Shown: positions 19,680 through 29,043, counted from the first letter of the stretch. The stretch is DNA of 64,000 nucleotides from Agrobacterium tumefaciens (GCF_005221385.1 NZ_CP039903.1:310001-374000); one strand, 5' to 3'. Numbers and translations are program-made. Notes: generated by a model not told the origin, from the letters alone.

Positions 19680-21013
19680 TCGCCGTCATTCCACGGTTCG
19701 GCCCAGTCCGCTTCTTCCAGAACCGGCATCATGGTCCTGCCTTCTACAAGCGCCAGCAATTGCTGCGCGATGCCCGTCCATGTGAACAGGCTGCGCGCCT
19801 TGTGCGCGCCCATACGCGAAAGCCGCCCGTAAAGCCGCTCATGCTTGAACGGTTTCATCATGGTTATGCCGAGGTCTTCCTTGTCGAAAGGATCGGCAAA
19901 CAGCGCATGGCGGCCATAACTGACGGCCCGGAACAACCCGCCATGGATGGTAACGACGGTGGGTGTGCCGCTCGCCATCGCTTCGATCGCCGTCATGCCG
20001 AAAGGTTCGTAACGGCTGGAAAGCACGAAGAGATCGGCGGCGCGGTATATATCCGGCAGATCCTCATCCGCGACGTAACCGGAAAATGCCACCTTGTCTT
20101 CCAGACCGAGCGTTTTTACCCGGTCCTTCAACTGGTTGAGAATGGTGGTCTCCTGCTCGTCCATATTCTCGCCGCCGACGGCCAGATGCAGGCGGGCTTC
20201 CGGCTCGCGCTCCGCCAAAACGGAGAAACCATCGATCAGCAGATCATAACCCTTGTTGGTGGCAAGCCGCCCCAGCGCCAGCACCACCTTGCCTTCGAAA
20301 CCGAAACGCTGACGGATCATCTGCCGCGTTGCATCCGAAACCGGGAAGAAGCGATTATCGTCATAACCCGGCGGGATCATGTGGATGTGTTTGCGCTTTT
20401 GCCCGTAATCTTCGATCAGCACGTCAAGCTGCACCGGCGTCGTGGCAATCACCATGTCGCAGCTGCGATAGATGATCAGCTCGTGCTGGATACGCTCCTT
20501 GAAATTGAATTCCAGTTCGAACGTATCGGCCTTTTCCGGATAGTCGGTCTCCATCTGGCGTTTTTTCCAGATACCGAGCGAATGCGGCGTGTGCAGATGC
20601 GGGATTTTCAACGCTTCGGACAGCCGCTGTCCGGCCACGCCGGCATCCCAGTAATGGCTGTTGATGAAAGAATAATTCAGGTCGTTCTTCTTGATGAAAC
20701 GCAGCGCATTTTCGCACCATTCCATCAGGTGGCGATGCAGATATTCCTTGGGAATGAAATCGCGCCCGCCACAGGGAATGCGCACCACACGCACGCGCTC
20801 GTCAACCTCGTCAAATTCCGGCTGGTCTTCGAAGCGGCGGGTATACAGATCGACAGTATAGCCGAGCTGGCCGAGTTTGCGTGCAAGCTCAAGCACATAA
20901 ACCACCTGTCCACCGGTGTCGGCAGCGCCCAGCGGCGGGTGCGCGGCGACATAGCCATGCGTCGATATGAGAGCTATCCGCGGATAGCGTTCAGTTTCGC
21001 TCGTGGTCGTCAT
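19676..21013 (-). CDS. mfpsA: Mannosylfructose-phosphate synthase (GT4 glycosyltransferase)
   Basis: The product joins mannose from GDP-mannose to fructose 6-phosphate, a sucrose-phosphate-synthase-like reaction known from Agrobacterium. About 445 residues form two Rossmann halves. The acceptor-side loop reads LGAADTGGQVVYV near residue 27, the sugar-nucleotide side has VVLALGRLATNKGYDLLIDG, and the E-x7-E motif is EPFGMTAIEAMASGTP. In-frame starts exist at 21013 (ATG, GGGA close by), 21022 (ATG) and 21040 (TTG); the first was taken, without strong evidence. It overlaps mfppA downstream and follows a FadR-type regulator by 112 bases. Confidence 0.9.
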   Translation of the reverse strand: MTTTSETERYPRIALISTHGYVAAHPPLGAADTGGQVVYVLELARKLGQLGYTVDLYTRRFEDQPEFDEVDERVRVVRIPCGGRDFIPKEYLHRHLMEWCENALRFIKKNDLNYSFINSHYWDAGVAGQRLSEALKIPHLHTPHSLGIWKKRQMETDYPEKADTFELEFNFKERIQHELIIYRSCDMVIATTPVQLDVLIEDYGQKRKHIHMIPPGYDDNRFFPVSDATRQMIRQRFGFEGKVVLALGRLATNKGYDLLIDGFSVLAEREPEARLHLAVGGENMDEQETTILNQLKDRVKTLGLEDKVAFSGYVADEDLPDIYRAADLFVLSSRYEPFGMTAIEAMASGTPTVVTIHGGLFRAVSYGRHALFADPFDKEDLGITMMKPFKHERLYGRLSRMGAHKARSLFTWTGIAQQLLALVEGRTMMPVLEEADWAEPWNDGD

Positions 21014-21125
21014 GGGTCCCATCTTGGTAAATTTTTCCAATTAACCCGATTAAAAGACCAAAGAGCACAAAAGGTTCCATAAAAACCTGAATAAAATAGG
21101 TGCCGTATTTCGCCGGATGGCGTTT

Positions 21126-21899
21126 TCAGGTGCTGCGCTGCTGTTGTCTCAGGCGGGAAATCCGGTCCCATTCGCGCGCCTGATGCGCCCGGAATGTCGT
21201 TTCCACGATGAAGTCGATATGAGCCTCGGCCGCAGCCCTTGCCGCCGCCGGATCCCCGCTCGCGATGGCGTCATGGATCGCGATATGCTGTCTCAGCACC
21301 TCGTCATGGGCGCCCGCGACGGTGAAGATGAGATGGCGGTTATAAAAGATGTCATCGCTCAAAAGCCGGTAACATGACCGCAATGTGTGCATCAGCACGA
21401 TATTATGCGCCGCTTCGCCAATGGCATTGTGAAATTCCACATCGCCCGAAAGCTCCTCTTCGAAACGGCCCGCCTCATGCGCCTCGCGCATTTTCTCAAC
21501 GATGGCGGCGAGGTTGCGCCTGTCCGGCTCCGTCGCCCGCTGTGCGGCAAGTTCGGCTGTCATGCCTTCGATATAACGGCGATATTCGAGGAAATCCCGG
21601 GTCGCCCGGCTATGACGGGTGATGAGCGCGCTCAGGGGATCGGAAAAGACCGGGCCGACAATATCCGCGACATAGGTGCCGCCACCATGCCGGCTGATGA
21701 GAAGGCCACGGGTCTCAAGCTCCTTCAGCGCTTCCCGAAGGATCGGCCGCGAGACATCCAGCTTTTGCGCCAGTTCGCGCTCGCCGGGCAGCCGGTCGCC
21801 ATCCCGCAATATGCCGTCGAGGATCAATTCCTCGAAGCGTAAGATCACCTCCTGTGATGTGCGGCTGTGCTCGATGCGCGCAAAAAGCGTTTCGTCCAT
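21126..21899 (-). CDS. FadR-subfamily (GntR) transcriptional regulator
   Basis: The 257-residue protein has a GntR winged helix (residues about 15-80, with RLPGERELAQKLDVSRPILR) and an all-helical FCD effector domain. The FCD metal-site pattern is visible as DVEFHNAIGEAAHN and a later HIAIHDAIASGD. FCD regulators usually bind organic acids or sugar acids. The gene lies directly upstream of mfpsA on the same strand, with no terminator hairpin seen in the 112-base gap. It may therefore be the regulator of the mannosylfructose genes, or it may act on a target elsewhere such as the glycolate genes 2.7 kb away. Confidence 0.9.
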   Translation of the reverse strand: MDETLFARIEHSRTSQEVILRFEELILDGILRDGDRLPGERELAQKLDVSRPILREALKELETRGLLISRHGGGTYVADIVGPVFSDPLSALITRHSRATRDFLEYRRYIEGMTAELAAQRATEPDRRNLAAIVEKMREAHEAGRFEEELSGDVEFHNAIGEAAHNIVLMHTLRSCYRLLSDDIFYNRHLIFTVAGAHDEVLRQHIAIHDAIASGDPAAARAAAEAHIDFIVETTFRAHQAREWDRISRLRQQQRST

Positions 21900-22191
21900 C
21901 GCAGAAGTCTCCGGCGAAATCCCGCCCCGTATTTGATGTGGAGCAAACTATCAGCGAAGCGTCGCACTGGTCAAATATTCTATCCAGTTCTCCGCCAGGC
22001 TGTGCCATGCCTGCGGCAACACGACATCTGCCTTTTGAAACTGGCTTTTGTTAAAGCAGCGGCAGGACAGGGTGACGATGGTGGATTTTTCCGCCGGTTG
22101 GATCAAAACAATGACAGCGGCTTCGATTGTGGTGTTTTCATCGCCATTGATGCTTTAGAAAACCGGCGGAAACAGGCGGGGACGGTATCGC

Positions 22192-23466
22192 ATGGCCAAG
22201 GGTAGATTTGCTTTCGCAAGCGCGCCGGAAAGGTCGCTGGCGCTCGGGGAGGTTCATGCGCGGCCGACGGTGCTTCTCGCCCCGTCGCGCATCATCGTCC
22301 AGCTTGCCTTCATGATGGATGGCGGCTCGGCGGTACATCACTCGGTCATCGCGGAAATGTCGCGCGGCCGCGGTGTTGCGCCGCCGGAACGCGACGCCCG
22401 CCACCATGCCATGCCCTGGGGGCAGGGGACCTTGCGCTGGGAGCGGCACACGGAATTCTCGACCTGGTTCTGGGATGGCCCCGCGCCGGAAAAATTCGGC
22501 GGCGAGATTGCCGGGGATCCCTTCGGCGACGGCTTTTCGCCACCCGGCTCGCTGATCTCGGGCGTGCGGCTGGAAATCCGCCCGGAGAATGGTGTGGCGT
22601 CTCAGGCGGAGGCGATCTTCGAACCGACCAGCCTCTGTCACAGCGACGTGCGCGACGGGCAGGCGGCGATCCTCACCGATTTCCGGCAGGATCGCGACGG
22701 GCTGACGCAGATATTGGTAATCGATCGCGGCTTGAGCGATTACAGCCGCGGCGCGCTGGTGCAGCGGCTTCTCGATATCGAGACCTATCGCACCCTTGCC
22801 ATGCTCGGCCTGCCGATGGCGCAGACGCTCTCGCCGGAAATCCGCCGCATCGAGGATGGTCTGACGGGCATCACCCAGCGCATGAAAAACGGCGCGCGCG
22901 ACGAGGCCGATGCGCTGCTGGCGGAAATGACTCGGCTTGCGGCGGAACTGGAAGCCAATGCCGCGCTCAGCCTCTATCGTTTCGGCGCCAGCCGCGCCTA
23001 TGACGGCATCGTGCGCGAACGCATCCGGGCGCTTGCGGAAACCCCGGTGCAGGGCCATGAGACCATGGGCAGCTTTCTGGAGCGGCGCATGGCGCCCGCC
23101 ATGCGCACCTGCCAGTCGGTTGAGGAGCGGCAGGCCAACCTCTCGCGCAAGCTCTACCGCGCCACGGCGCTCGTCAGAAGCTGGATCGATGTGGAACTGG
23201 AACGGCAGAATACGGTGCTGCTCAATACCATGAACAAACGCGCCGCCATGCAGCTTCGCCTGCAGCAGACCGTGGAAGGCCTGTCGGTTGCTGCCATCTC
23301 CTATTATGTCGTCGGGTTGATCGGTTATCTCACCAAGGCGATCAGCCACGACGTTCTGCCGGTCGATCCCGCCGTCGTTACCGGTCTCTCCGTTCCGCTC
23401 GCCGTACTCGGCGTGTGGTGGGTGGTGCGCCGCATCCGCCGTTCCCATGCAGAGGGCGGGCACTGA
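22192..23466 (+). CDS. DUF3422 family membrane-anchored protein
   Basis: The product of 424 residues has a long soluble part. It contains conserved-looking blocks (EVHARPTVLL near the N-terminus, HTEFSTWFWDG, ILTDFRQDRDGLTQILV) and a helical region with coiled-coil character. Two hydrophobic helices near 372-388 and 395-415 come before a short basic end. This matches DUF3422, a proteobacterial family of unknown function with a C-terminal membrane anchor. It stands between the divergent FadR-type gene and a convergent LysR gene. The ATG at 22192 is the only sensible start. Confidence 0.85.
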   Translation: MAKGRFAFASAPERSLALGEVHARPTVLLAPSRIIVQLAFMMDGGSAVHHSVIAEMSRGRGVAPPERDARHHAMPWGQGTLRWERHTEFSTWFWDGPAPEKFGGEIAGDPFGDGFSPPGSLISGVRLEIRPENGVASQAEAIFEPTSLCHSDVRDGQAAILTDFRQDRDGLTQILVIDRGLSDYSRGALVQRLLDIETYRTLAMLGLPMAQTLSPEIRRIEDGLTGITQRMKNGARDEADALLAEMTRLAAELEANAALSLYRFGASRAYDGIVRERIRALAETPVQGHETMGSFLERRMAPAMRTCQSVEERQANLSRKLYRATALVRSWIDVELERQNTVLLNTMNKRAAMQLRLQQTVEGLSVAAISYYVVGLIGYLTKAISHDVLPVDPAVVTGLSVPLAVLGVWWVVRRIRRSHAEGGH

Positions 23467-23475
23467 GGGCCAAGT

Positions 23476-23598
23476 TTCCCTCATTCCTGTGCTTGTCACA
23501 GGAATCCAGCCGACGCGCGTCTGGACGGCGAAAAGAGTCCTTTCAGCCCAAGGACTTGGGCTGGCTGGATCCCTGTGACAAGCACAGGGCTGAGGGAG
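23476..23598. repeat. Palindromic intergenic repeat, family D, copy 1
   Basis: Inverted ends (CCCTCATTCCTGTGCTTGTC and GACAAGCACAGGGCTGAGGG) flank a core with CAGCCCAAGGACTTGGGCTG and a GACGCGCGTCTGGAC block. The same core occurs in the opposite orientation at 61711-61826. The element separates the convergent DUF3422 and LysR genes. Confidence 0.8.
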
Positions 23599-23610
23599 GC
23601 GGCGGCCCCC

Positions 23611-24510
23611 TCAGCCCTGCTCCCAATAGGGTGAAGGGCCATAGAGCCCGGCCAGATAATCGATGAACAGCCGCACTTTCGCGGGCAGGAACTGCCGGCT
23701 CGGATAAACCGCTGATAGCGTGACGTTGCGCGACCCCTCGTAGCCGGGCAGAACCTGCACCAGTTTGCCGGCGCGCAATTCATGGCCGATATCCCAGGTG
23801 GAACGCAGCGCAATGCCAAGCCCTGATATCACCGCCTCGCGGATCACCTCACTGGAATTGGTGATGAGCATGCCTTCCGGGCGGATGCTCATCGCACCGC
23901 CCGGTCCTTCCAGCCGCCAGACATCGTTATTATGGGCCGGCAGGCAGCGGTGCTTTTTCAGATCCTCGATTGTATCAGGCATACCATGGGCCGCGACATA
24001 TTCCGCCGAAGCGCAAAGCACGCGGCGCACCGGCGCCAGCCTTCGGGCCACGAGGCTGGAGGAATTGAGATCGGCAATGCGGATGGCCAGATCGTAACCG
24101 CCTTCAATGATATCGATGAATTCGTCGCTCAGCACCAGATTGACTGAAAGGTCCGGGTGTCGCTCCATGAAAGCCTTGAGATGCGGCGCGATGTGCATGC
24201 GCCCGAAGGAGGTGGGGGCGGAAATCTTCAGCGTACCGTTGACGGTGTTGGCGCGGCCGGACACGAAATCCTCGGCCTCTTCCAGCCCTTCCAGCACGGC
24301 AAGCACCCGCTCGTAAAATCCCTGTCCGGCCTCGGTCAGCGAAATTTGCCGCGTGGTGCGCTGGAAAAGCCGCGCGCCGAGCTTTTCTTCCAGCCGCTTG
24401 ATGCGCTTGGAAATGACGGCGGGCGAATAACCAAGCTCCTTGGCGGCCAGCGACATGCTGCCGGAGGCGACAACGCTTGCAAAGACTTCCAGATCACCCA
24501 GATTTGTCAC
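23611..24510 (-). CDS. LysR-family regulator divergent from the glycolate oxidase genes
   Basis: The 299-residue product has the LysR helix-turn-helix at residues 1-60 (SGSMSLAAKELGYSPAVISK) and an effector domain beginning TLKISAPTSFGRMHIAPHL. It is closest in feel to the DsdC/AaeR-like subgroup that begins with DLEVFASVV. It starts 112 bases from glcD on the opposite strand. A palindrome TTTCC-N5-GGAAA lies between them, so control of glcDEF is a reasonable inference. Confidence 0.92.
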   Translation of the reverse strand: MTNLGDLEVFASVVASGSMSLAAKELGYSPAVISKRIKRLEEKLGARLFQRTTRQISLTEAGQGFYERVLAVLEGLEEAEDFVSGRANTVNGTLKISAPTSFGRMHIAPHLKAFMERHPDLSVNLVLSDEFIDIIEGGYDLAIRIADLNSSSLVARRLAPVRRVLCASAEYVAAHGMPDTIEDLKKHRCLPAHNNDVWRLEGPGGAMSIRPEGMLITNSSEVIREAVISGLGIALRSTWDIGHELRAGKLVQVLPGYEGSRNVTLSAVYPSRQFLPAKVRLFIDYLAGLYGPSPYWEQG

Positions 24511-24525
24511 AGTTGCCCTCGATTA

Positions 24526-24540
24526 TTTCCGGAATGGAAA
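24526..24540. promoter_or_regulatory. Candidate LysR operator between the regulator and glcD
   Basis: The 15-base palindrome TTTCC-GGAAT-GGAAA lies in the 112-base divergent region. Dyads of this size are typical LysR recognition sites. There is no other support. Confidence 0.4.
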
Positions 24541-24622
24541 AAATCCATAACATTTGATTGCGCTGTTTCAAAGTGGTAAAGAAAGAATACCAGTTGGCAG
24601 GATATGCATGGAGGAGGGGGCG

Positions 24623-26056
24623 GTGACGCAGCCGATCAAGTTTCTGGAGCCGCGTGCGAAGGTCGTCGCAAGCCGTGACCGCATCATAGCCGATCTGAAG
24701 GATATCTTGCCGGAAGACTGTCTTGTGCACGAACCGCGCGAACTCGTGCCTTTCGAAACCGATGCATTCGTTTCCTATCGCCGTCTGCCGCTGGCCGTCG
24801 CACTGCCGAAGACGACGGAGCAGGTGGCAGCAGCGATGAAATATTGTCATCGCTACGGCATTCCGGTCGTACCGCGCGGCGCCGGCACCTCGCTGTCTGG
24901 TGGCGCGATCCCGCAGGAGGATGCGGTGGTGATCGGCCTTTCGAAAATGGCCTCGATCCTCGAACTCGATTTTTACAATCGCACCGCACGGGTGCAGGCG
25001 GGCGTCACCAATCTCTCCATCTCGGATGCGGCCGGTGCGGAAGGCTTCTTTTATGCGCCGGACCCAAGCTCGCAGCTTGCCTGCACCATCGGCGGCAATA
25101 TCGGCATGAATTCCGGCGGCGCGCATTGCCTGAAATATGGCGTAACCACCAATAATCTGCTCGGCGTGAAAATGGTGCTGGTGGATGGCACGGTGCTCGA
25201 ACTGGGCGGCAAGCACCTCGACGCCGCCGGTTATGATCTGCTCGCTCTCGTCTGCGGCTCGGAAGGCCAGCTCGGCATCGTCACCGAAGCGACGGTGCGG
25301 TTGATCGCCAAGCCGGAAGGCGCGCGACCGGTGCTGTTCGGCTTCGAGACATCCGAGGAGGCTGGCTCCTGCGTCGCCGATATCATCGGGGCCGGCATTA
25401 TCCCTGTTGCCATCGAATTCATGGACAAGCCGGCCATCGAGATCTGCGAGGCCTTCGCCAAGGCGGGATATCCGCTGGATGTCGGCGCGCTTTTGATTGT
25501 CGAGGTCGAAGGCTCGGAGGCGGAAATGGACGCCATGCTGGCTGATATCGTCACCATCGCCAAAAAACATGGCGTGAAGACCGTGAAGGAATGCCAGTCG
25601 GCCATGGAGGCGGCGGCGATCTGGAAAGGCCGCAAATCCGCCTTCGGCGCCACGGGCCGTATTGCGGATTATATCTGTATGGATGGCACGGTGCCGCTTT
25701 CGCAGCTTTCTTACGTGCTGAAAAAGACGAGCGAGATTACCGACCGGCTGGGCCTGCGCGTCGCCAATGTCTTCCATGCCGGCGATGGCAACATGCACCC
25801 GCTCATCCTGTTCAACGCCAACGACCCTGATGACGCGGCCCGCGCCGAAGAGGCGGGCAATGAAATCCTGAAGCTCTGCGTCGATGCCGGCGGCTGTTTA
25901 ACCGGCGAGCACGGTGTCGGCATCGAAAAACGCGATTTGATGCGCCACCAGTATGGCGAGGCCGATCTTGCCCAGCAGATGGCGGTGAGAGCGGCTTTTG
26001 ATGAGGGGTGGTTGATGAACCCGTCGAAGGTATTTCCGTTGGAGGGGAGGGGATGA
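24623..26056 (+). CDS. glcD: Glycolate oxidase, FAD-linked subunit GlcD
   Basis: GlcD is the FAD-binding catalytic subunit of the glycolate oxidase complex, which oxidises glycolate to glyoxylate. The 477-residue product has the FAD-binding type 4 motif PRGAGTSLSGGAIPQED, then GGNIGMNSGGAHCLKYG, and the C-terminal motifs VFHAGDGNMHPLILF and LTGEHGVGIEKRDLM. A GTG at 24623 was chosen because the purine block GGAGGAG lies six bases upstream; the ATG at 24608, just inside that block, is the alternative and adds five residues. It is the first gene of glcDEF, with a large inverted repeat between it and glcE. Confidence 0.94.
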   Translation: MTQPIKFLEPRAKVVASRDRIIADLKDILPEDCLVHEPRELVPFETDAFVSYRRLPLAVALPKTTEQVAAAMKYCHRYGIPVVPRGAGTSLSGGAIPQEDAVVIGLSKMASILELDFYNRTARVQAGVTNLSISDAAGAEGFFYAPDPSSQLACTIGGNIGMNSGGAHCLKYGVTTNNLLGVKMVLVDGTVLELGGKHLDAAGYDLLALVCGSEGQLGIVTEATVRLIAKPEGARPVLFGFETSEEAGSCVADIIGAGIIPVAIEFMDKPAIEICEAFAKAGYPLDVGALLIVEVEGSEAEMDAMLADIVTIAKKHGVKTVKECQSAMEAAAIWKGRKSAFGATGRIADYICMDGTVPLSQLSYVLKKTSEITDRLGLRVANVFHAGDGNMHPLILFNANDPDDAARAEEAGNEILKLCVDAGGCLTGEHGVGIEKRDLMRHQYGEADLAQQMAVRAAFDEGWLMNPSKVFPLEGRG

Positions 26057-26091
26057 TGGGTGTGGATTTTGTGACGATGATGGGTGTGGCT

Positions 26092-26251
26092 TACCCCCCT
26101 CTGCCCTGCCGGGCATCTCCCCCTCAAGGGGGGAGATCGACTCGCGGCGATTTCCCACTCAGTTCTCGAACGGTGCAATTGAAACGATGTGCCAGCCTCT
26201 TGCCGATCTCCCCCCTTGAGGGGGAGATGCCCGGCAGGGCAGAGGGGGGTA
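26092..26251. repeat. Long perfect inverted repeat, family B, inside the glc operon
   Basis: Two 48-base arms (26092-26139 and 26204-26251) are exact reverse complements around a 64-base loop. Each arm contains CTGCCCTGCCGGGCATCTCC or its complement. The same element, with one mismatch, sits at 38435-38592 between hisS and hisZ. Confidence 0.9.
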
Positions 26252-26318
26252 TCTCTCGATCGGAGCGCAACCTCTCCTGCGCAAACGTCGCTATCCCATG
26301 CCCGGAGTTCGCCGCCCC

Positions 26319-27533
26319 ATGCTGACCCCATACGCAGAAACTCAGGCCGCCGATATCATCCGCGACCACGCAACCCGAAAAGCCGCGCTGAAAATCATCG
26401 GCGGCAACACCCGCTCCGGTTTCGGCAACGTGGCGGCGGCAGACTCCACGCTCTCTTCCCGTGCGATGAACGGTATCGTCTCTTACGTTCCCGCCGAAAT
26501 GGTCATGACCGTAAAGGCCGGCACCCCGCTCGCCACCGTCGAAGCCGCCCTTGCTGAAAACCGCCAGATGATGGCCTTCGAGCCGATGGACCATCGCCCG
26601 ATCATGGGTACCAAAGGCGAGCCGACCATCGGTGGCGTCTTTGCCGCCAATGTTTCCGGGCCGCGGCGGTATGTAGCGGGCGCGGCGCGCGATAGCCTGC
26701 TCGGCATCCGCTTCGTCAACGGCAATGGCGAGATCATCAAGGCTGGCGGCCGGGTGATGAAGAATGTCACCGGTCTCGATCTGTCGAAATTCCTCGCCGG
26801 CTCCTTCGGCACGCTTGGTTTCCTCACCGAAGTCACATTCCGCGTGCTGCCGAAACCGCCGGCTGAAAAAACAGTGGTCGTGTCCGGTCTGGATGACGAG
26901 GCGGCGACACGCATCATGGCGGCGGCGATGGCGATGAGCGTCGAAGTATCCGGCGCGGCGCATCTGCCGGAAAGCGTTCGCTCGCGCTTTATCGAAGGTA
27001 GCCTGCCGGAAGGCCCAGCGACGATCCTGCGGCTGGAAGGGCTTGCCGCATCGGTGGAAGCGCGCGTCCGCAAGCTTCTGTCGGTAATGGACCGGGTCGG
27101 GCCATGGGCGCTGCTGGAGAAAGAAGAGAGCGGCCTTCTATGGCGACAGGTGCGTGATGTCGCGCCCTATGCCGGGCAGAATACCAAGCCGCTCTGGAAA
27201 GTTTCCGTCGCGCCCGCCGCGGGCCACCGGCTTGTCGCGGCGCTGCGCATGGAAGCAGGCATTGATGCCTTTTACGACTGGCAGGGCGGCCTTGTCTGGA
27301 TGCAGATGGAGGCCGACCCCGAGGCGGATTTGCTGCGCGGCGCGATCCGGGCACTCGGCGGCGGCCACGCAACTTTGGTGAGGGCAAGTGATGCGGCGCG
27401 CGCCACTGTCGCTGCCTTCGAACCGCGCTCGGCGGCGGAAGCGCTGCTTTCTGCACGTATCAGGGAGAAGCTCGATCCGGCGGGCATCTTCAATCCCGGC
27501 AAGATGGCCGCAGCGATGGAAAGGGCCGTCTGA
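26319..27533 (+). CDS. glcE: Glycolate oxidase, subunit GlcE
   Basis: The 404-residue product is a second FAD-binding type 4 protein, shorter than GlcD. It has IIGGNTRSGFGN in the FAD phosphate loop and EPTIGGVFAANVSGPRRYVAG, which is typical of GlcE. The end is LDPAGIFNPGKM. GlcE joins GlcD and GlcF to form the membrane-associated complex. The ATG at 26319 was chosen because the family begins close to this point; 26298 in frame is possible. The stop is three bases before glcF, so the two are translated together. Confidence 0.93.
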   Translation: MLTPYAETQAADIIRDHATRKAALKIIGGNTRSGFGNVAAADSTLSSRAMNGIVSYVPAEMVMTVKAGTPLATVEAALAENRQMMAFEPMDHRPIMGTKGEPTIGGVFAANVSGPRRYVAGAARDSLLGIRFVNGNGEIIKAGGRVMKNVTGLDLSKFLAGSFGTLGFLTEVTFRVLPKPPAEKTVVVSGLDDEAATRIMAAAMAMSVEVSGAAHLPESVRSRFIEGSLPEGPATILRLEGLAASVEARVRKLLSVMDRVGPWALLEKEESGLLWRQVRDVAPYAGQNTKPLWKVSVAPAAGHRLVAALRMEAGIDAFYDWQGGLVWMQMEADPEADLLRGAIRALGGGHATLVRASDAARATVAAFEPRSAAEALLSARIREKLDPAGIFNPGKMAAAMERAV

Positions 27534-27536
27534 ACC

Positions 27537-28838
27537 ATGCAAACATCCTTCACGCCCGAGCAGCTGGCCGATCCGCATGTGGCGGAATCCGAAAAAATCC
27601 TGCGCAAATGTGTGCATTGCGGTTTCTGCACCGCCACCTGTCCCACCTATGTCACGCTCGGCAACGAGCTGGACAGCCCGCGTGGCCGCATCTACCTCAT
27701 CAAGGACATGCTGGAAAACAGTCGCCCGGCTGACCGTGAGGTCGTCACCCATATCGATCGCTGTCTCTCCTGCCTTGCCTGCACCACCACCTGTCCCTCC
27801 GGCGTGGATTACATGCATCTGGTCGATCATGCCCGCGCCCATATCGAACAGACCTATAAACGCCCCTTCATGGATCGGCTGTTCCGCAATCTTCTGGTTG
27901 CCGTCCTGCCCCATCCCACGGGTTTTCGGCTGGCCCTGCATCTGGCACGGCTGGCGCGGCCCTTCTCCGGCCTGCTTGCCAGGGTTCCGGCGCTGAAACC
28001 GCTGCAATCCATGCTCGCTCTTGCACCCGCCGCCGTGCCTGCAGCCTCCGCTTCCGCCCGTCCGGGTGACCGGCCGGCCGAAGGCGAAAAACGCGGGCGT
28101 GTCGCCATTCTCACCGGCTGCGCCCAGCCAGTGCTCGACCCTGGTATCAACGAGGCGACGCTGCGCCTGCTTGCGCGGCTCGGCATCGAGGTCGTGGTGC
28201 CGAAGGGGGAGGGCTGCTGCGGTTCTCTGGTGCATCACATGGGTCGGGAGGAAGAGGCGCTCGCCTCGGCACGCCGCAATGTCGATGTCTGGACACGGGA
28301 GATGGAGAATGACGGCCTCGACGCCATCATCATCACCGCTTCCGGCTGCGGCACCACCATCAAGGATTATGGTCATATGCTGCGGCTTGATCCGGCCTAT
28401 GCGGAAAAAGCCGCGCGGGTCTCGGCGTTTGCAAAGGATATCACCGAATATCTCGCCACCCTCGATCTGCCGCAAAAGCCAAACCAGGGCCTGACGGTCG
28501 CTTATCATTCCGCCTGCTCCATGCAGCACGGCCAGAAAATCACGCTCGCCCCGAAACAGCTGCTGAAGGCGGCGGGTTTTACCGTGCGCGATCCGGCGGA
28601 AGGGCACCTCTGCTGCGGCTCAGCCGGAACCTACAATATTCTGCAGCCGGAAATTTCCGCCAAGCTCAAGGCGCGCAAGGTCAAGAATATCGAAGCCACA
28701 AGGGCGGATGTCATCGCCACCGGCAATATTGGCTGCATCACGCAGATCGGAACCGGCACTGATATGCCGATCCTGCACACGGTGGAGCTCTTGGACTGGG
28801 CCTATGGTGGGCCGAAACCGGCGCGGCTCTCGGTTTAG
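27537..28838 (+). CDS. glcF: Glycolate oxidase, iron-sulfur subunit GlcF
   Basis: The 433-residue product has two 4Fe-4S motifs in the N-terminal part, CVHCGFCTATCPTY and CLSCLACTTTCPSGVDY. Two cysteine-rich CCG domains follow (GCCGSLVHHMG and LCCGSAGTYN). This is the subunit that passes electrons from the flavin subunits towards the quinone pool at the inner membrane. It is the last gene of glcDEF; a small hairpin lies just downstream. Confidence 0.95.
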   Translation: MQTSFTPEQLADPHVAESEKILRKCVHCGFCTATCPTYVTLGNELDSPRGRIYLIKDMLENSRPADREVVTHIDRCLSCLACTTTCPSGVDYMHLVDHARAHIEQTYKRPFMDRLFRNLLVAVLPHPTGFRLALHLARLARPFSGLLARVPALKPLQSMLALAPAAVPAASASARPGDRPAEGEKRGRVAILTGCAQPVLDPGINEATLRLLARLGIEVVVPKGEGCCGSLVHHMGREEEALASARRNVDVWTREMENDGLDAIIITASGCGTTIKDYGHMLRLDPAYAEKAARVSAFAKDITEYLATLDLPQKPNQGLTVAYHSACSMQHGQKITLAPKQLLKAAGFTVRDPAEGHLCCGSAGTYNILQPEISAKLKARKVKNIEATRADVIATGNIGCITQIGTGTDMPILHTVELLDWAYGGPKPARLSV

Positions 28839-28847
28839 AGTCTGCCA

Positions 28848-28872
28848 GGGAAAAGTGGAACCCGGTTTTCCC
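28848..28872 (+). terminator. Possible terminator hairpin after glcF
   Basis: The arms GGGAAAA and TTTTCCC enclose an 11-base loop ten bases after the stop. There is no T run after it, so it may only be a 3' end stabiliser or one of the small palindromes scattered in rhizobial genomes. Confidence 0.4.
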
Positions 28873-29043
28873 GAAAAGATAAACGAATCTAGAGTCTGGA
28901 GGTATTCCGATTTCGCACGACACGAGACAGCTCTCCCGCTCGCGTCTCTCCGTCACGGCGGCCATGACCACTATTGTCCGGTTCAGATTTTCATGCACGC
29001 GTCCGCCGTCGGAAAGTCGGTGGTGACGGGCATAGACCTCTCT

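Noticed and set aside
26092..26251. CRISPR-like or transposon explanation for the long inverted repeats
   Set aside because: The repeats are single inverted pairs, not regularly spaced direct repeats, and no transposase or cas gene lies near.
27138..28607. Minus-strand frame across glcE and glcF
   Set aside because: It spans two genes with clear FAD and iron-sulfur motifs and has no motif of its own.
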